From contig NZ_RBKU01000001.1 of NCBI RefSeq assembly GCF_003633615.1, positions 1,860,001 through 1,924,000 of the forward strand: a stretch of DNA of 64,000 nt. Reading direction: 5' to 3'. Source of the stretch: Mucilaginibacter gracilis. Lineage in GTDB: Bacteria > Bacteroidota > Bacteroidia > Sphingobacteriales > Sphingobacteriaceae. Under the pieces are notes generated by a model. The model was not told the DNA's origin, did no database searches, and was given only the letters and a program-made list of their open reading frames with translations. Below are positions 9,025 to 17,248 of the stretch, one piece after another. The translations under genes were made by a program, and so were the position numbers. Position 1 is the stretch's first letter. Every line of letters starts with the position of its first letter.

Positions 9025-9792
9025 TTAGTGTGCCAAAGTAAATCTTAACCAAAAATCCTGTGATTCGGACATGTCAGGATCGTCAGCCCCGCCGCCGCCA
9101 TTGCTGTTGCCCGAGTCGGATTTTTTGCCGCCATCGCGACCGGTATGGTTAACGGCGCCTGTACTTGCGCTGGCACTAATTCCGCCGGCACTTTTATCGC
9201 CATCAATACCGTTTATGCAAACGTTTATAAAAATATCGTTGCTTTTATCGGCTTTTAAGGCCAGTAAACGCAGGGGTATGGCCATTTCATAGCCCAGGTT
9301 GCGCTCGTCGTCAAATTTAAAGGCGGCTTTAAAGCCAACGCCGTTTGTGGGCGGTATTTCGTCGGGGTTTACGCCTTTAAAGCCCGATGTTTGGATGGTG
9401 CCCGGTATAAACGAGCCTGTATTATCGGCATTGCGCCTAAAACCGCTACTACCCGGTTTAGGGAAGGTAACGCTATAGGTTTTGCGCTTTTTGCCTTCGG
9501 TGTTGATTGATACCGTAATGCCTGCCTTGGTTATTTTGCGTTTAACCATGGGGTCGCCGGTAAGTACAATTAGGTATAAGCTGGTATCATCATTAGCTAT
9601 GGTATAGCTGAGTTTAAATTTACCATCAAATACGGGTGGCGTATCTTTCCAATCGCTTACAAGGCCATCAATGGTAACAGATGCCGGTGCTTTTTTTAAG
9701 GCCGGGCCGGCGGCCTGGCCCTTTGCGTGGTTGGAGATTAAGAAAATCCCGAGCATGGCTACGGGAATGAGAAGGTGGCTTTTCATTGTCAT
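9025..9792 (-). CDS. Secreted CBM9-like protein, paralogue 1
   Basis: A 255-residue exported protein with a signal peptide (LLIPVAMLGIFLISNHAKGQ). The mature part begins KKAPASVTIDGLVSDWKD, the usual opening of CBM9-type beta-sandwich domains (xDGxxxDWxxxP), followed by YTIANDDTSLYLIVLTGDP. A Gly/Ser/Asp-rich linker (about 215-240) precedes a final strand ending DFWLRFTLAH. It is about 40 percent alike by eye to the next gene upstream on the same strand, so the two are tandem duplicates. CBM9 domains bind sugars or haem in other proteins; here the ligand is unknown and no catalytic domain is attached. Confidence 0.72.
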   Translation of the reverse strand: MTMKSHLLIPVAMLGIFLISNHAKGQAAGPALKKAPASVTIDGLVSDWKDTPPVFDGKFKLSYTIANDDTSLYLIVLTGDPMVKRKITKAGITVSINTEGKKRKTYSVTFPKPGSSGFRRNADNTGSFIPGTIQTSGFKGVNPDEIPPTNGVGFKAAFKFDDERNLGYEMAIPLRLLALKADKSNDIFINVCINGIDGDKSAGGISASASTGAVNHTGRDGGKKSDSGNSNGGGGADDPDMSESQDFWLRFTLAH

Positions 9793-9821
9793 AATAGTGA
9801 GTCAGTTAATGGAGTACAATT

Positions 9822-9875
9822 GCAAGATAAAAAATCAGAAGCGCATTTTCAATGGTTTCTGATTTTTTATCTTGC
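9822..9875. terminator. Perfect 19-bp inverted repeat between the CBM9-like paralogues
   Basis: The arms GCAAGATAAAAAATCAGAA (9822-9840) and its exact reverse complement (9857-9875) flank a 16-base loop. It lies between two tandem minus-strand genes and may end the transcript of the upstream paralogue. The A and T runs are inside the stem, so it could work in either direction. Confidence 0.6.
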
Positions 9876-9927
9876 TGATGCACAATTATTTAAACCCAAT
9901 TGTATAACTAAAAAAGTAGTAGTTTGC

Positions 9928-10791
9928 TTAATGCCCTGCCAGTGCCAGATCAACCCAAAAATCTGTTGATTGCGACATGGCGGATTTATCCTGTTGCTGG
10001 CCTTCGCCGCCGCCTCTGCGACCACCGCCGCCCCCACGTCTGCCGCCTCCACCGCCCATGCCGCCGCCACCCATTCCACCGCCGCCGCCCATGCCACCTC
10101 CCATACCTCCGCCGCCGCCAATGCCGCCGCCTTCGGTTCCACCGCTGCGGTGTGGGCCAACGCCATCGGGCATTTCAATACCATTAATAGAGATGTTGAT
10201 AGCAAGCTGGTTAAGCTTGTTTTTATTGGCTTTTAAGTTGAGTAGTTTTAAGGGTATGGCGGTTTCGTAAATTAAGTTGTGTTTATCGTCGAAACCAATT
10301 GCGGCCTTAAAGCCGTAGGTGTTTGCTGTGGTGATAACATCGCTTTCCACATCCTTAAAGCCGGCTACCCTGATGCTGGTTGATTCGATAAGCGAAGGGC
10401 GTTGCACATCTTCGGCATTATCGTCGGGTTTGTGGTTCATGAAGGATGTTTTATCGGGAATGGGGTAACTTAGGCTGTAAACCTTATGTTTTTTGCCTTC
10501 GCCGTTTACCGATATGGTAATGCCGCCCGCCATTATTTTGCGTTTAAGTTGCCTGTCGGTAACAAGGGCTACCACGTATAAATCGGTATCGTTATTAGCT
10601 ATGGTGTAGTTGAGTTTGGTTTTGCTATCGTACATAGCCAACGAATCGCCCCACTCCAGCATTTTGCCATCTACATTTACATTGGCCGGGGCCTTTTGCA
10701 TGGTTGGTATTTGGTCTATCCGCGAAAATGCTTCTAACAAAAAGCAAATACCTAAACCAGCAAGCAGGGTATATTTCAAACCGTTTTTCAT
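9928..10791 (-). CDS. Secreted CBM9-like protein with glycine-rich segment, paralogue 2
   Basis: A 287-residue exported protein with signal peptide (YTLLAGLGICFLLEAFS) and CBM9-like opening APANVNVDGKMLEWGDS, then YTIANNDTDLYVVALVTD as in its paralogue downstream. The conserved end is DFWVDLALAGH. Between about residues 220 and 265 lies a glycine-rich, arginine-containing run with GGGMGGG and GGRRGGGG units, much longer than the short linker of paralogue 1. Glycine-rich extension may have grown by replication slippage. The duplicated pair suggests a lineage-specific envelope function that I cannot name. Confidence 0.7.
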   Translation of the reverse strand: MKNGLKYTLLAGLGICFLLEAFSRIDQIPTMQKAPANVNVDGKMLEWGDSLAMYDSKTKLNYTIANNDTDLYVVALVTDRQLKRKIMAGGITISVNGEGKKHKVYSLSYPIPDKTSFMNHKPDDNAEDVQRPSLIESTSIRVAGFKDVESDVITTANTYGFKAAIGFDDKHNLIYETAIPLKLLNLKANKNKLNQLAINISINGIEMPDGVGPHRSGGTEGGGIGGGGGMGGGMGGGGGMGGGGMGGGGGRRGGGGGRRGGGEGQQQDKSAMSQSTDFWVDLALAGH

Positions 10792-10888
10792 TACAGGATA
10801 TTGATTAAATAATTAAACAACAATACCCTGCTTAAATGAATTTTGAATGAAAAAAGTGTGAGTGATGGTTTTGGAACAAATTTGTTAC

Positions 10889-10940
10889 ACAAGAAAGATG
10901 CAAGAAGCCAGATGCAAGAAACAAGAGTGCTGAAGCAGAA
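10889..10940. repeat. AG-rich interspersed repeat, half copy (family B)
   Basis: The text AAGAAAGATGCAAGAAGCCAG and following bases matches the arms of the family B elements at 38947 and 54871 (AAGAAGC, CAAGAA units). Only one arm is seen. Confidence 0.5.
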
Positions 10941-11011
10941 ACAATTATTAAGAGCCGAGATAAGAGGAAAGCCCGATTTTTAAATTAGAACGTATTAGAA
11001 ACACCTTAGCG

Positions 11012-11110
11012 GGCGTCAGTGCGAGGTACGAAGCAATCTCTACGTAGGACAAACGGACTTAAAGAGTCGCTGTGTAGAGTTTAGAGATTGCTTGGTACCT
11101 ACCCATGACA
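11012..11110. repeat. REP-like palindromic repeat (family A, copy 1)
   Basis: Left arm GCGAGGTACGAAGCAATCTC and right arm that reads GTACCAAGCAATCTC on the other strand. It lies in the 457-base gap (10792-11248) between the CBM9-like gene and uvrB, which otherwise holds only another half repeat and no gene. Confidence 0.65.
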
Positions 11111-11159
11111 TTTTTCTTTCCCTGCTCTCGAGAGGGGAATCGCACAAGCCAACGCTCTT

Positions 11160-11213
11160 ATTCGTCATTTCACTTTCATAGGCCACAGCATTCTATTACT
11201 CGCAATGACGCAC
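11160..11213. repeat. REP-like palindromic repeat (family A, short copy)
   Basis: A shorter palindrome bounded by CGTCATTTC on the left and GCAATGACG on the right, matching the outer ends of the other family A copies but lacking the inner arms. Confidence 0.45.
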
Positions 11214-11248
11214 TTATTTTATGTTTTTATTCTTAAAGGCAGTAATTC

Positions 11249-13276
11249 TCAAGAAAACTTTTCTTCCATCATTTTTTCCAATGCAAACATTTCGTCGCGT
11301 AGTTTGGCGGCCATTAAAAAGTCCATGCCTTTGGCGGCGGCAAGCATTTCTTTTTTGGTGTTTTCTATCGATTTTTTTAGTTCGGCCTTGGTCATGTATT
11401 GAACAATGGGGTCGGCGGCAATAGTCTGGGCCGTATTTTCAACGTAAGCGTATTGTATACCTCCTTTAAAATCAACCACAGATGTTTGCTCAATAATAGC
11501 CTCGCGCGATTTGCCAACCGTGGTAGGCGTGATGCCATGCTCCAGGTTATAGGCAATTTGTATATCCCGGCGGCGGTTGGTTTCTTCCATCGTTATCCGC
11601 ATCGAGTCGGTAATTTTATCGGCGTACATAATTACGCGGCCCCTGTCGTTACGGGCAGCGCGGCCAATGGTTTGTATCAGCGAGCGTTCGGAGCGTAAAA
11701 AGCCTTCTTTATCGGCATCTAAAATAGCCACGAGCGATACTTCGGGTAAATCCAATCCTTCGCGTAAAAGGTTAATGCCTATCAGCACATCAAATTCGCC
11801 CAAGCGTAAGCCGCGCAGTATTTCAACCCGTTGCAGGGTTTTTACTTCGGAGTGTATGTAGCGGCATTTAATACCCAGCCTGTCCATATATTTAGCCAGT
11901 TCTTCGGCCATGCGTTTGGTTAGGGTGGTTACCAGTATGCGGTCGCCCAGTTTAATGGTTTTATCCACCTCGTCAAGCAAGTCGTCTACCTGGTTAATTA
12001 CTGGGCGCACTTCAATAACAGGATCGAGCAGGCCGGTTGGGCGTATTACTTGCTCAACAACCACACCTGCCGATTTTTCGAGTTCGAAATCGCCGGGGGT
12101 TGCACTAACGTAAACGGTTTGCGGTGCCAGGCGCTCAAACTCCTGGAAGTTTAGCGGGCGGTTATCCAGGGCGGCAGGCAGGCGGAAACCATACTCAACC
12201 AATGATATTTTGCGCGACCTATCGCCGCCGTACATGGCCCTTATTTGCGGCACGGTAACATGGCTCTCGTCAATCACCATCAAATAATCGTCCGGAAAGT
12301 AATCCAGCAAACAAAAAGGCCGTGCGCCGGGCTGGCGGCCATCAAAAAAGCGCGAATAATTTTCGATGCCCGAGCAATAGCCCAGTTCGCGTATCATTTC
12401 TAAATCGTAATTAACCCGTTCTTCCAAACGTTTGGCTTCTAAAAAACGGCCATCATCAATAAATTGTTTTTTACGGCTCTCCAGCTCGGCCTGTATTTCC
12501 CAAACGGATTGCTGGAAACGCTCGCGCGGGGCAACGTACAGGTTGGCAGGGTAAACCACCATGTTCTGCATTTTTTCGACAGTTTTGCCGGTGGTTGGGT
12601 CAAAAGTGGTTAGCTCTTCAATATCATCACCAAAAAACGAAACCCGGTAAGCATAGTCCATGTTGGCGGGCCATATATCAACCACATCGCCCTTTACGCG
12701 GAAATTTCCGCGGCGAAAATCGGCCGTGGTGCGTGCGTATAGTATCTCTACCAGGCGATGCAAAAATGCATTGCGGCTAATGCGTGTACCCACTGCAAAG
12801 CGGAAAACGGAATTGGCAAAATCCTCCGGGTTACCCATACCATAAATGCAGGAAATGGACGATACCACAATAACATCCCGGCGGCCCGACATTAAAGCCG
12901 ATGTAGTGCGGATACGTAGTTTTTCTATCTCCTCGTTTATCTGAAGATCTTTTTCGATATAGGTATTGGATGATGGTATAAAGGCTTCGGGCTGGTAGTA
13001 ATCGTAATACGACACGAAATAGTTTACCGCGTTTTCCGGAAAAAACTGTTTAAACTCGCCGTAAAGCTGCGCAGCCAGGGTTTTATTGTGGCTTAAAATA
13101 AGCGTGGGTTTTTGAGTTTGCTCAATAATATTGGCAACGGTAAATGTTTTGCCCGAGCCTGTAACACCCAATAAGGTTTGGTAATTATCGCCATTATTAA
13201 TGCCCTGCACCAGTTGGCGTATAGCTTCGGGCTGATCGCCGGTGGGTTTATATTGGGATGTGATTTTAAAATCCAT
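11249..13276 (-). CDS. uvrB: UvrABC system protein B (excinuclease subunit)
   Basis: A 675-residue DNA helicase-like subunit of nucleotide excision repair, which receives damaged DNA from UvrA and recruits UvrC. The start is the ATG at 13276 (MDFKITSQYKPTGDQPEAI), the family opening; the frame runs 13 codons further upstream without support. Visible are Walker A GVTGSGKT at 37-44, the beta-hairpin SYYDYYQPEAFIP near 90-102, DESHVTVPQ, helicase motif VI QTIGRAARN, and the C-terminal UVR domain that binds UvrC (AKLRDEMFALEKMM). Length is normal. It is a single-gene unit on the minus strand. Confidence 0.97.
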   Translation of the reverse strand: MDFKITSQYKPTGDQPEAIRQLVQGINNGDNYQTLLGVTGSGKTFTVANIIEQTQKPTLILSHNKTLAAQLYGEFKQFFPENAVNYFVSYYDYYQPEAFIPSSNTYIEKDLQINEEIEKLRIRTTSALMSGRRDVIVVSSISCIYGMGNPEDFANSVFRFAVGTRISRNAFLHRLVEILYARTTADFRRGNFRVKGDVVDIWPANMDYAYRVSFFGDDIEELTTFDPTTGKTVEKMQNMVVYPANLYVAPRERFQQSVWEIQAELESRKKQFIDDGRFLEAKRLEERVNYDLEMIRELGYCSGIENYSRFFDGRQPGARPFCLLDYFPDDYLMVIDESHVTVPQIRAMYGGDRSRKISLVEYGFRLPAALDNRPLNFQEFERLAPQTVYVSATPGDFELEKSAGVVVEQVIRPTGLLDPVIEVRPVINQVDDLLDEVDKTIKLGDRILVTTLTKRMAEELAKYMDRLGIKCRYIHSEVKTLQRVEILRGLRLGEFDVLIGINLLREGLDLPEVSLVAILDADKEGFLRSERSLIQTIGRAARNDRGRVIMYADKITDSMRITMEETNRRRDIQIAYNLEHGITPTTVGKSREAIIEQTSVVDFKGGIQYAYVENTAQTIAADPIVQYMTKAELKKSIENTKKEMLAAAKGMDFLMAAKLRDEMFALEKMMEEKFS

Positions 13277-13434
13277 AATTTTTATGAGTATTGAGATGGA
13301 CGTATTGCGACTCATCTGTTGGATAACACTGGTATATGGCTGTTTGTTAGGTGCTCTTTAACAAAATGCCATTGGTGCAATCTTTTTTAATCGGTGTAAC
13401 CCTAATCAACAAAACTACAAAAATTAGCAGGCAT

Positions 13435-13463
13435 AAAAAAGGGGAACCAACCCGTGGCTCCCC
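13435..13463 (-). terminator. Intrinsic terminator of a small minus-strand transcript
   Basis: On the minus strand GGGGAGCCA and TGGTTCCCC form a hairpin with one mismatch and are followed by six T. It lies upstream of uvrB and downstream of the 23-codon reading frame at 13486-13557, so it ends a short transcript rather than that of a large gene. Confidence 0.75.
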
Positions 13464-13485
13464 CTAAATCAAACCTTATCAAACA

Positions 13486-13557
13486 TCAGCATGAACTGAT
13501 GTTGTTATAAATACGCTTAGTTGTAGTGATTAGTTTTTGGAAATTATTTTTTGACAT
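13486..13557 (-). CDS. Possible 23-residue peptide gene ahead of a terminator
   Basis: An ATG-initiated frame encoding a basic peptide that starts MSKNNFQKLITTTK and ends RIYNNISSC. The last codons lie in a hairpin with arms ACATCAG and CTGATGT, and a strong T-tailed terminator follows 22 bases later. The layout, a tiny frame closed by its own terminator, fits either a short secreted or regulatory peptide or the leader of an attenuator for uvrB 160 bases further on. No family was recognised and no promoter is obvious, so expression is a guess. Confidence 0.4.
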   Translation of the reverse strand: MSKNNFQKLITTTKRIYNNISSC

Positions 13558-13576
13558 TTTAATTAGATTTAGGATT

Positions 13577-13617
13577 GGTGGAAGATGGAATAGGTAAGAT
13601 GGAAGATGTGTTTTTGA
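13577..13617. repeat. Inverted flanking repeat E1
   Basis: Read on the minus strand this contains AACACATCTTCCATCTTACC. An inverted near-identical copy lies at 15714-15750, so the two copies bracket the serine hydrolase gene. Confidence 0.5.
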
Positions 13618-13949
13618 AATGGAAATGTATAACGTACAATGAAAGGGTGGAGGTGTGATGTAAACAAAAATGTTGCCTATACCTCCGTGCGATTGGCCCC
13701 TTCCTTAAAGATGATTTTTTATACTTTCACACCTTATATGATACTTCCTCTAAAAATAGATGGCGTTTATTAGCCAGCAATTCATTCAAAAAAAATTCTT
13801 TAATATTATAAACGGAGTAACTTTTAAAGTATTTTGCCCCAAAAAATTCTCAGTAAAATTCAGCTTCGTATTAATGGTAATCAACTTTTAATGTATTTTA
13901 ACAAGAACTTTTGTATTGAATAAAGTAGCTTTACAATTTTACTCATTGT
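13618..13949. other. AT-rich gap before the serine hydrolase gene
   Basis: No convincing gene, RNA or strong hairpin was seen here. The sequence is markedly AT-rich, especially 13780-13949, and probably carries the promoter of the serine hydrolase gene; the poly-A/T patches contain no clear TAnnTTTG box. Confidence 0.4.
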
Positions 13950-15347
13950 ATGCGTTTAACTTTTATCATTTTACTTTTAACTCCAATATTTTGTTTAGCT
14001 CAACCAAAACAAGATACATTAATTAGTGATTATATGCAGGGCGAATACTTGCAAGGGTTTAATGGCAATGTGTTGATTGCAAAAAGTGGCAAAATAATCT
14101 TTCAACGATCATTTGGTTACCGAAATTTCAGCATGATGCAACCACTTAATAACTCGTCTGTTTTTGAATTGGCATCCGTTTCCAAGCAATTCACAGCCGC
14201 AGGTATTTTATTACTTAAAGCAAAGGGAAAGCTTCATTTAAATGATACATTGGGTATGTATTTCCCACAACTTCCATATTCAAAAGTTACCATTTACCAG
14301 CTACTAACGCATACTTCGGGACTACCAGATTATTTAGATGTGATGGATACCGTATGGAATCATCACAAAATTGCTTTTAATAATGATGTTGTGCAGTTTT
14401 TGGCAATCCATCGGCCACCCTTATATTTTGCACCAGGCTCCCGGTATGATTATTCAAATACCGGGTATGTCCTTCTGGCCAGCATTATTGAAAAACTGAC
14501 CGGTGAAACTTATAACGAATATCTGCAACGGAACATTTTTAAACCCTTGCATATGGATAGTACAAAAGTGTACAACACGCGAAGGTCAAACCGAGACAGT
14601 ATTGCCAACTATGCCTACGGCGCAGTTTTAAGCAATAATACTGGCAATTACATGTTGCCTGATAGTTTAAAGCAGTATGACTTTGTATATTGGTTAGATG
14701 GCGTTACCGGAGACGGAACAGTAAATTCAACCACGGGTGATCTGCTCAAATGGGAAAATGCATTGCTGCATCACCGGATGCTTAATGAAAAAAATCAAAC
14801 TGATATGCTTTCGCCGCACACGCTTACCGATACTCTTAATAAACGCTTTTATGGTTTTGGTGTAGAACTTGGAAAAGATGAGTTAGGGCAATTTATAACA
14901 CATAATGGATCATGGCCGGGTTATTCAACAGTACTTAGCCACTATTATAACGGCGACTATACTATTATCGTTTTATCCAATAATCAGTTTAATTCAACAG
15001 GTATATCCAGAACTTTAGCTTATTTATTGAATGGTAAATCAGTTGTAATGCCTTATATCCACAAAGCAATCTCGTTAGATACTTCTATACTGAATAGATA
15101 TGTTGGAAAATATGCCTTTCCATTAGCAAAATTGGAACTTGTAGAGCACTCTGGGAAATTATATCGCCATCTGCCCGGACGTAGTGCAGCTTCTGATGTT
15201 GAGTTAAAACCAGAATCATTCACCAAATTTTTTTATGCCAATAAGGCGGATGTTCAACTTGAATTTGAACTGAACGAAAAAAAACAAATAACTGGCGTAT
15301 TTGTAATTAATTGCGGTATTAAATCCAGGGGGGCAAAAATCAATTAA
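13950..15347 (+). CDS. Secreted class C beta-lactamase-like serine hydrolase
   Basis: A 465-residue exported member of the beta-lactamase/penicillin-binding-protein fold (COG1680). After a signal peptide (LTFIILLLTPIFCLAQ), the three catalytic motifs are present: SVSK with Ser76 and Lys79, YSN at 168-170 and HNG at 318-320. The C-terminal 100 residues form a small lipocalin-like domain (LDTSILNRYVGKYAFP opening) often found in esterases and peptidases of this group. The gene is more AT-rich than its neighbours and sits alone between inverted repeats at 13577 and 15714, hints of recent acquisition. Substrate cannot be told from sequence; true beta-lactamase activity is unlikely. Confidence 0.88.
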   Translation: MRLTFIILLLTPIFCLAQPKQDTLISDYMQGEYLQGFNGNVLIAKSGKIIFQRSFGYRNFSMMQPLNNSSVFELASVSKQFTAAGILLLKAKGKLHLNDTLGMYFPQLPYSKVTIYQLLTHTSGLPDYLDVMDTVWNHHKIAFNNDVVQFLAIHRPPLYFAPGSRYDYSNTGYVLLASIIEKLTGETYNEYLQRNIFKPLHMDSTKVYNTRRSNRDSIANYAYGAVLSNNTGNYMLPDSLKQYDFVYWLDGVTGDGTVNSTTGDLLKWENALLHHRMLNEKNQTDMLSPHTLTDTLNKRFYGFGVELGKDELGQFITHNGSWPGYSTVLSHYYNGDYTIIVLSNNQFNSTGISRTLAYLLNGKSVVMPYIHKAISLDTSILNRYVGKYAFPLAKLELVEHSGKLYRHLPGRSAASDVELKPESFTKFFYANKADVQLEFELNEKKQITGVFVINCGIKSRGAKIN

Positions 15348-15749
15348 AGGATAACCCTTAGCAAACCTAAAAGACATTGATTCACACTTTACTTTTTTCT
15401 GTAAGCAATAAGCTGTAAGAATGTACTCGCGATAGTGAAGGCCTTTGCTTTTTTTTTAAAAATAAGTTTCCTCCGCGTTCTCATGGAACAAGCCTGTGTG
15501 CTATCTACTGTTTTGGCAGCTTAGGTTTTTTAGATTGACTATAATTATTGAGGATTGATAAATATAGCTAAATTGCAACCTATATCAATACAGGCGATCT
15601 GCCTGCAATTATGATAAGGTTATGTTTCAAATTGTAGCTTTGCATCATGCGAATATGACTATGGGCGATTGTTTCGTTGTGTATAATGGCAATTTTACAT
15701 CTTTCATAAGTAAATAAACACATCTTCCATCTTATCTGATAAATTTTCC
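15348..15749. other. 402-base gap without a gene
   Basis: No coding frame was seen. It holds a short hairpin near 15590 (CAGGC and GCCTG arms) and the inverted repeat E2 at 15714-15750. The sequence is AT-rich like the serine hydrolase gene before it. Confidence 0.4.
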
Positions 15750-15750
15750 A
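15714..15750. repeat. Inverted flanking repeat E2
   Basis: Contains AACACATCTTCCATCTTATC, matching the reverse strand of 13577-13617 with one difference over about 20 bases. It ends at the start codon of yjjG. Confidence 0.5.
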
Positions 15751-16448
15751 TGAACAAAATATACCAACACATCTTCTTCGATCTCGATCATACCATTTGG
15801 GACTTTGACAAAAACGCTGAGGAAACTTTGCAGGAGCTTTATGTGGTTTACAAATTAGGCGAATTGGGTTTACCTTCTGCCGAAGTTTTTATTGAAACTT
15901 ATACCCGCAACAACCACCAGCTTTGGGCCGATTACCACGTGGGCAAAATAACTAAGGAAGCACTGAGGGAAACCCGGTTCAAAAAAACTTTCCTCGATTT
16001 AGGTTTGAGGCCCGAAGTGATACCCTTGCAGTTTGAGGATGACTATGTTAACATTTGCCCAACTAAAACCAACCTTTTTGAGGGTGCGCACCAAACTTTG
16101 CAATATTTGCACGGCAAGTATACCATGCACTTGATAACCAATGGTTTTAAAGAATCGCAGGCGATGAAAATTAAGGGTGCCGGTATTGGTCAATATTTCG
16201 ACCAGATCATCGTATCCGAAGACGTAGGGGTTAACAAACCCGACCCGGCAATATTTAAACATGCTTTACATTTGGCCGGGGCCGAAAAGGAAAGCAGTTT
16301 GATGATTGGCGACAGCGTTGAAGCCGATATTCGCGGGGCACTGGGCTTTGGTATGGATGCCATATACTTTAACCCCGCCGGCCTAGTTAAACCTGCCGAT
16401 GTGCCTTTGCAAATAAGCAGTTTAAATGAATTAACTTTGTTGCTATGA
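15750..16448 (+). CDS. yjjG: YjjG family noncanonical pyrimidine nucleotidase (HAD)
   Basis: A 232-residue HAD superfamily phosphatase. Motif I is FFDLDHTIWDFDKN (nucleophile Asp11 and Asp13), motif II is LITNGF, and motif III/IV is NKPDPAIF and MIGDSVEADIRGA. The opening with HTIWDFD and the length match YjjG, which removes phosphate from noncanonical pyrimidine nucleotides and so protects against mutagenic bases. The start overlaps the repeat E2. It overlaps the following dinB-like gene by four bases (ATGA), so the two are translationally coupled. Confidence 0.9.
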   Translation: MNKIYQHIFFDLDHTIWDFDKNAEETLQELYVVYKLGELGLPSAEVFIETYTRNNHQLWADYHVGKITKEALRETRFKKTFLDLGLRPEVIPLQFEDDYVNICPTKTNLFEGAHQTLQYLHGKYTMHLITNGFKESQAMKIKGAGIGQYFDQIIVSEDVGVNKPDPAIFKHALHLAGAEKESSLMIGDSVEADIRGALGFGMDAIYFNPAGLVKPADVPLQISSLNELTLLL

Positions 16449-16966
16449 GTATCGCTTCGCTAAAAAAAACGCTCGAAAATACGTTGATGGAATACCGCCG
16501 CCGTTTGGATGTTATACCAGATAGTGAGTTTAACGCTACGCCGCCGGGTGGTGGCTGGAGCTATGGCGAAGTATATTCGCATATTTTGCAGGCCAATTTG
16601 GCCTCGCTTGTGGCTATAGAGCGTTGCGCCAACGGCACCGGTAAAATTGATGATAAGCGCCTGGGTTTGCCGGCGCAGTTTATTTTTTTGGTTGGCTCGT
16701 TCCCCATAAAATTTAAGGCGCCCGAAAAAATTGCCGCCCAGGTTAACAATATTGGTAAAGAAGAAGCCCGCAATTTGCTGGTTAAACTCAAAACAAGAAT
16801 AGAGCAGTTGGCGCCTGTTATAAACAAATCGTCTACGTTTAGTAAAATAAAACATCCGAGTTTGGGGCTGCTTAATGCAAAGCAATGGTTGAGGTTTATT
16901 GATATACATACGCGGCACCATTTAAAGCAGTTAAACCGTATTGAAAAAAAATTTAAGGGTGGGTGA
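16445..16966 (+). CDS. DinB family putative metal-dependent hydrolase
   Basis: A 173-residue four-helix-bundle protein of the DinB/YfiT superfamily. The three metal-binding histidines fit His46 in YSHILQAN and the pair in HTRHHLKQLNRIE near the C-terminus. Such proteins act as thiol-dependent transferases or have unknown roles. The start overlaps yjjG by four bases, indicating one transcript. The family is clear, the reaction is not. Confidence 0.82.
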   Translation: MSIASLKKTLENTLMEYRRRLDVIPDSEFNATPPGGGWSYGEVYSHILQANLASLVAIERCANGTGKIDDKRLGLPAQFIFLVGSFPIKFKAPEKIAAQVNNIGKEEARNLLVKLKTRIEQLAPVINKSSTFSKIKHPSLGLLNAKQWLRFIDIHTRHHLKQLNRIEKKFKGG

Positions 16967-17041
16967 AACTTTTTAAACTTAACGGAGTCTTAACATGCAG
17001 ATAATCTGATAACCAGATATTTGTAATTAACACTTAATAAG

Positions 17042-17158
17042 ATGAATCAAGAATTTATCCATGTGTTTGAAGTTGGCGCGCTGTTAGTATTAGTAGGTAT
17101 ATTTTACTTCAGCCCCTTTGAACTAAAAGTTAATGAGGACGACGAAGACGACGATTAG
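17042..17158 (+). CDS. Small single-helix membrane peptide with acidic tail
   Basis: A 38-codon frame starting MNQEFIHVFEVGALLVLV, with one hydrophobic helix (about residues 8-23) and a tail of nine acidic residues among the last ten or so (NEDDEDDD). A protein this short with a clean membrane helix and strongly charged end is coding-like, and its codon use matches neighbours. It sits 90 bases before the LpxH-like gene on the same strand. It could be a small regulatory or assembly subunit; no named family was recognised. Confidence 0.55.
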   Translation: MNQEFIHVFEVGALLVLVGIFYFSPFELKVNEDDEDDD

Positions 17159-17248
17159 TCTAAACCCACACCCCCCTGTTGCATTAGCCGGTTTTATAAG
17201 CCGGGCTATGTTTGCTTCCTTTTATTTTTATTACTCAGCCCTCAAAAA

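Noticed and set aside
9867..10270. Long Ala/Pro-rich reading frames opposite and across the glycine-rich gene
   Set aside because: They are mirror frames of the GGC/GGT-rich repeat region; the protein has signal peptide and CBM9 opening only on the minus strand frame 9928-10791.
13277..13315. Extended uvrB start
   Set aside because: UvrB proteins begin with the MDFKIT-like residues; the extra 13 codons lack support.
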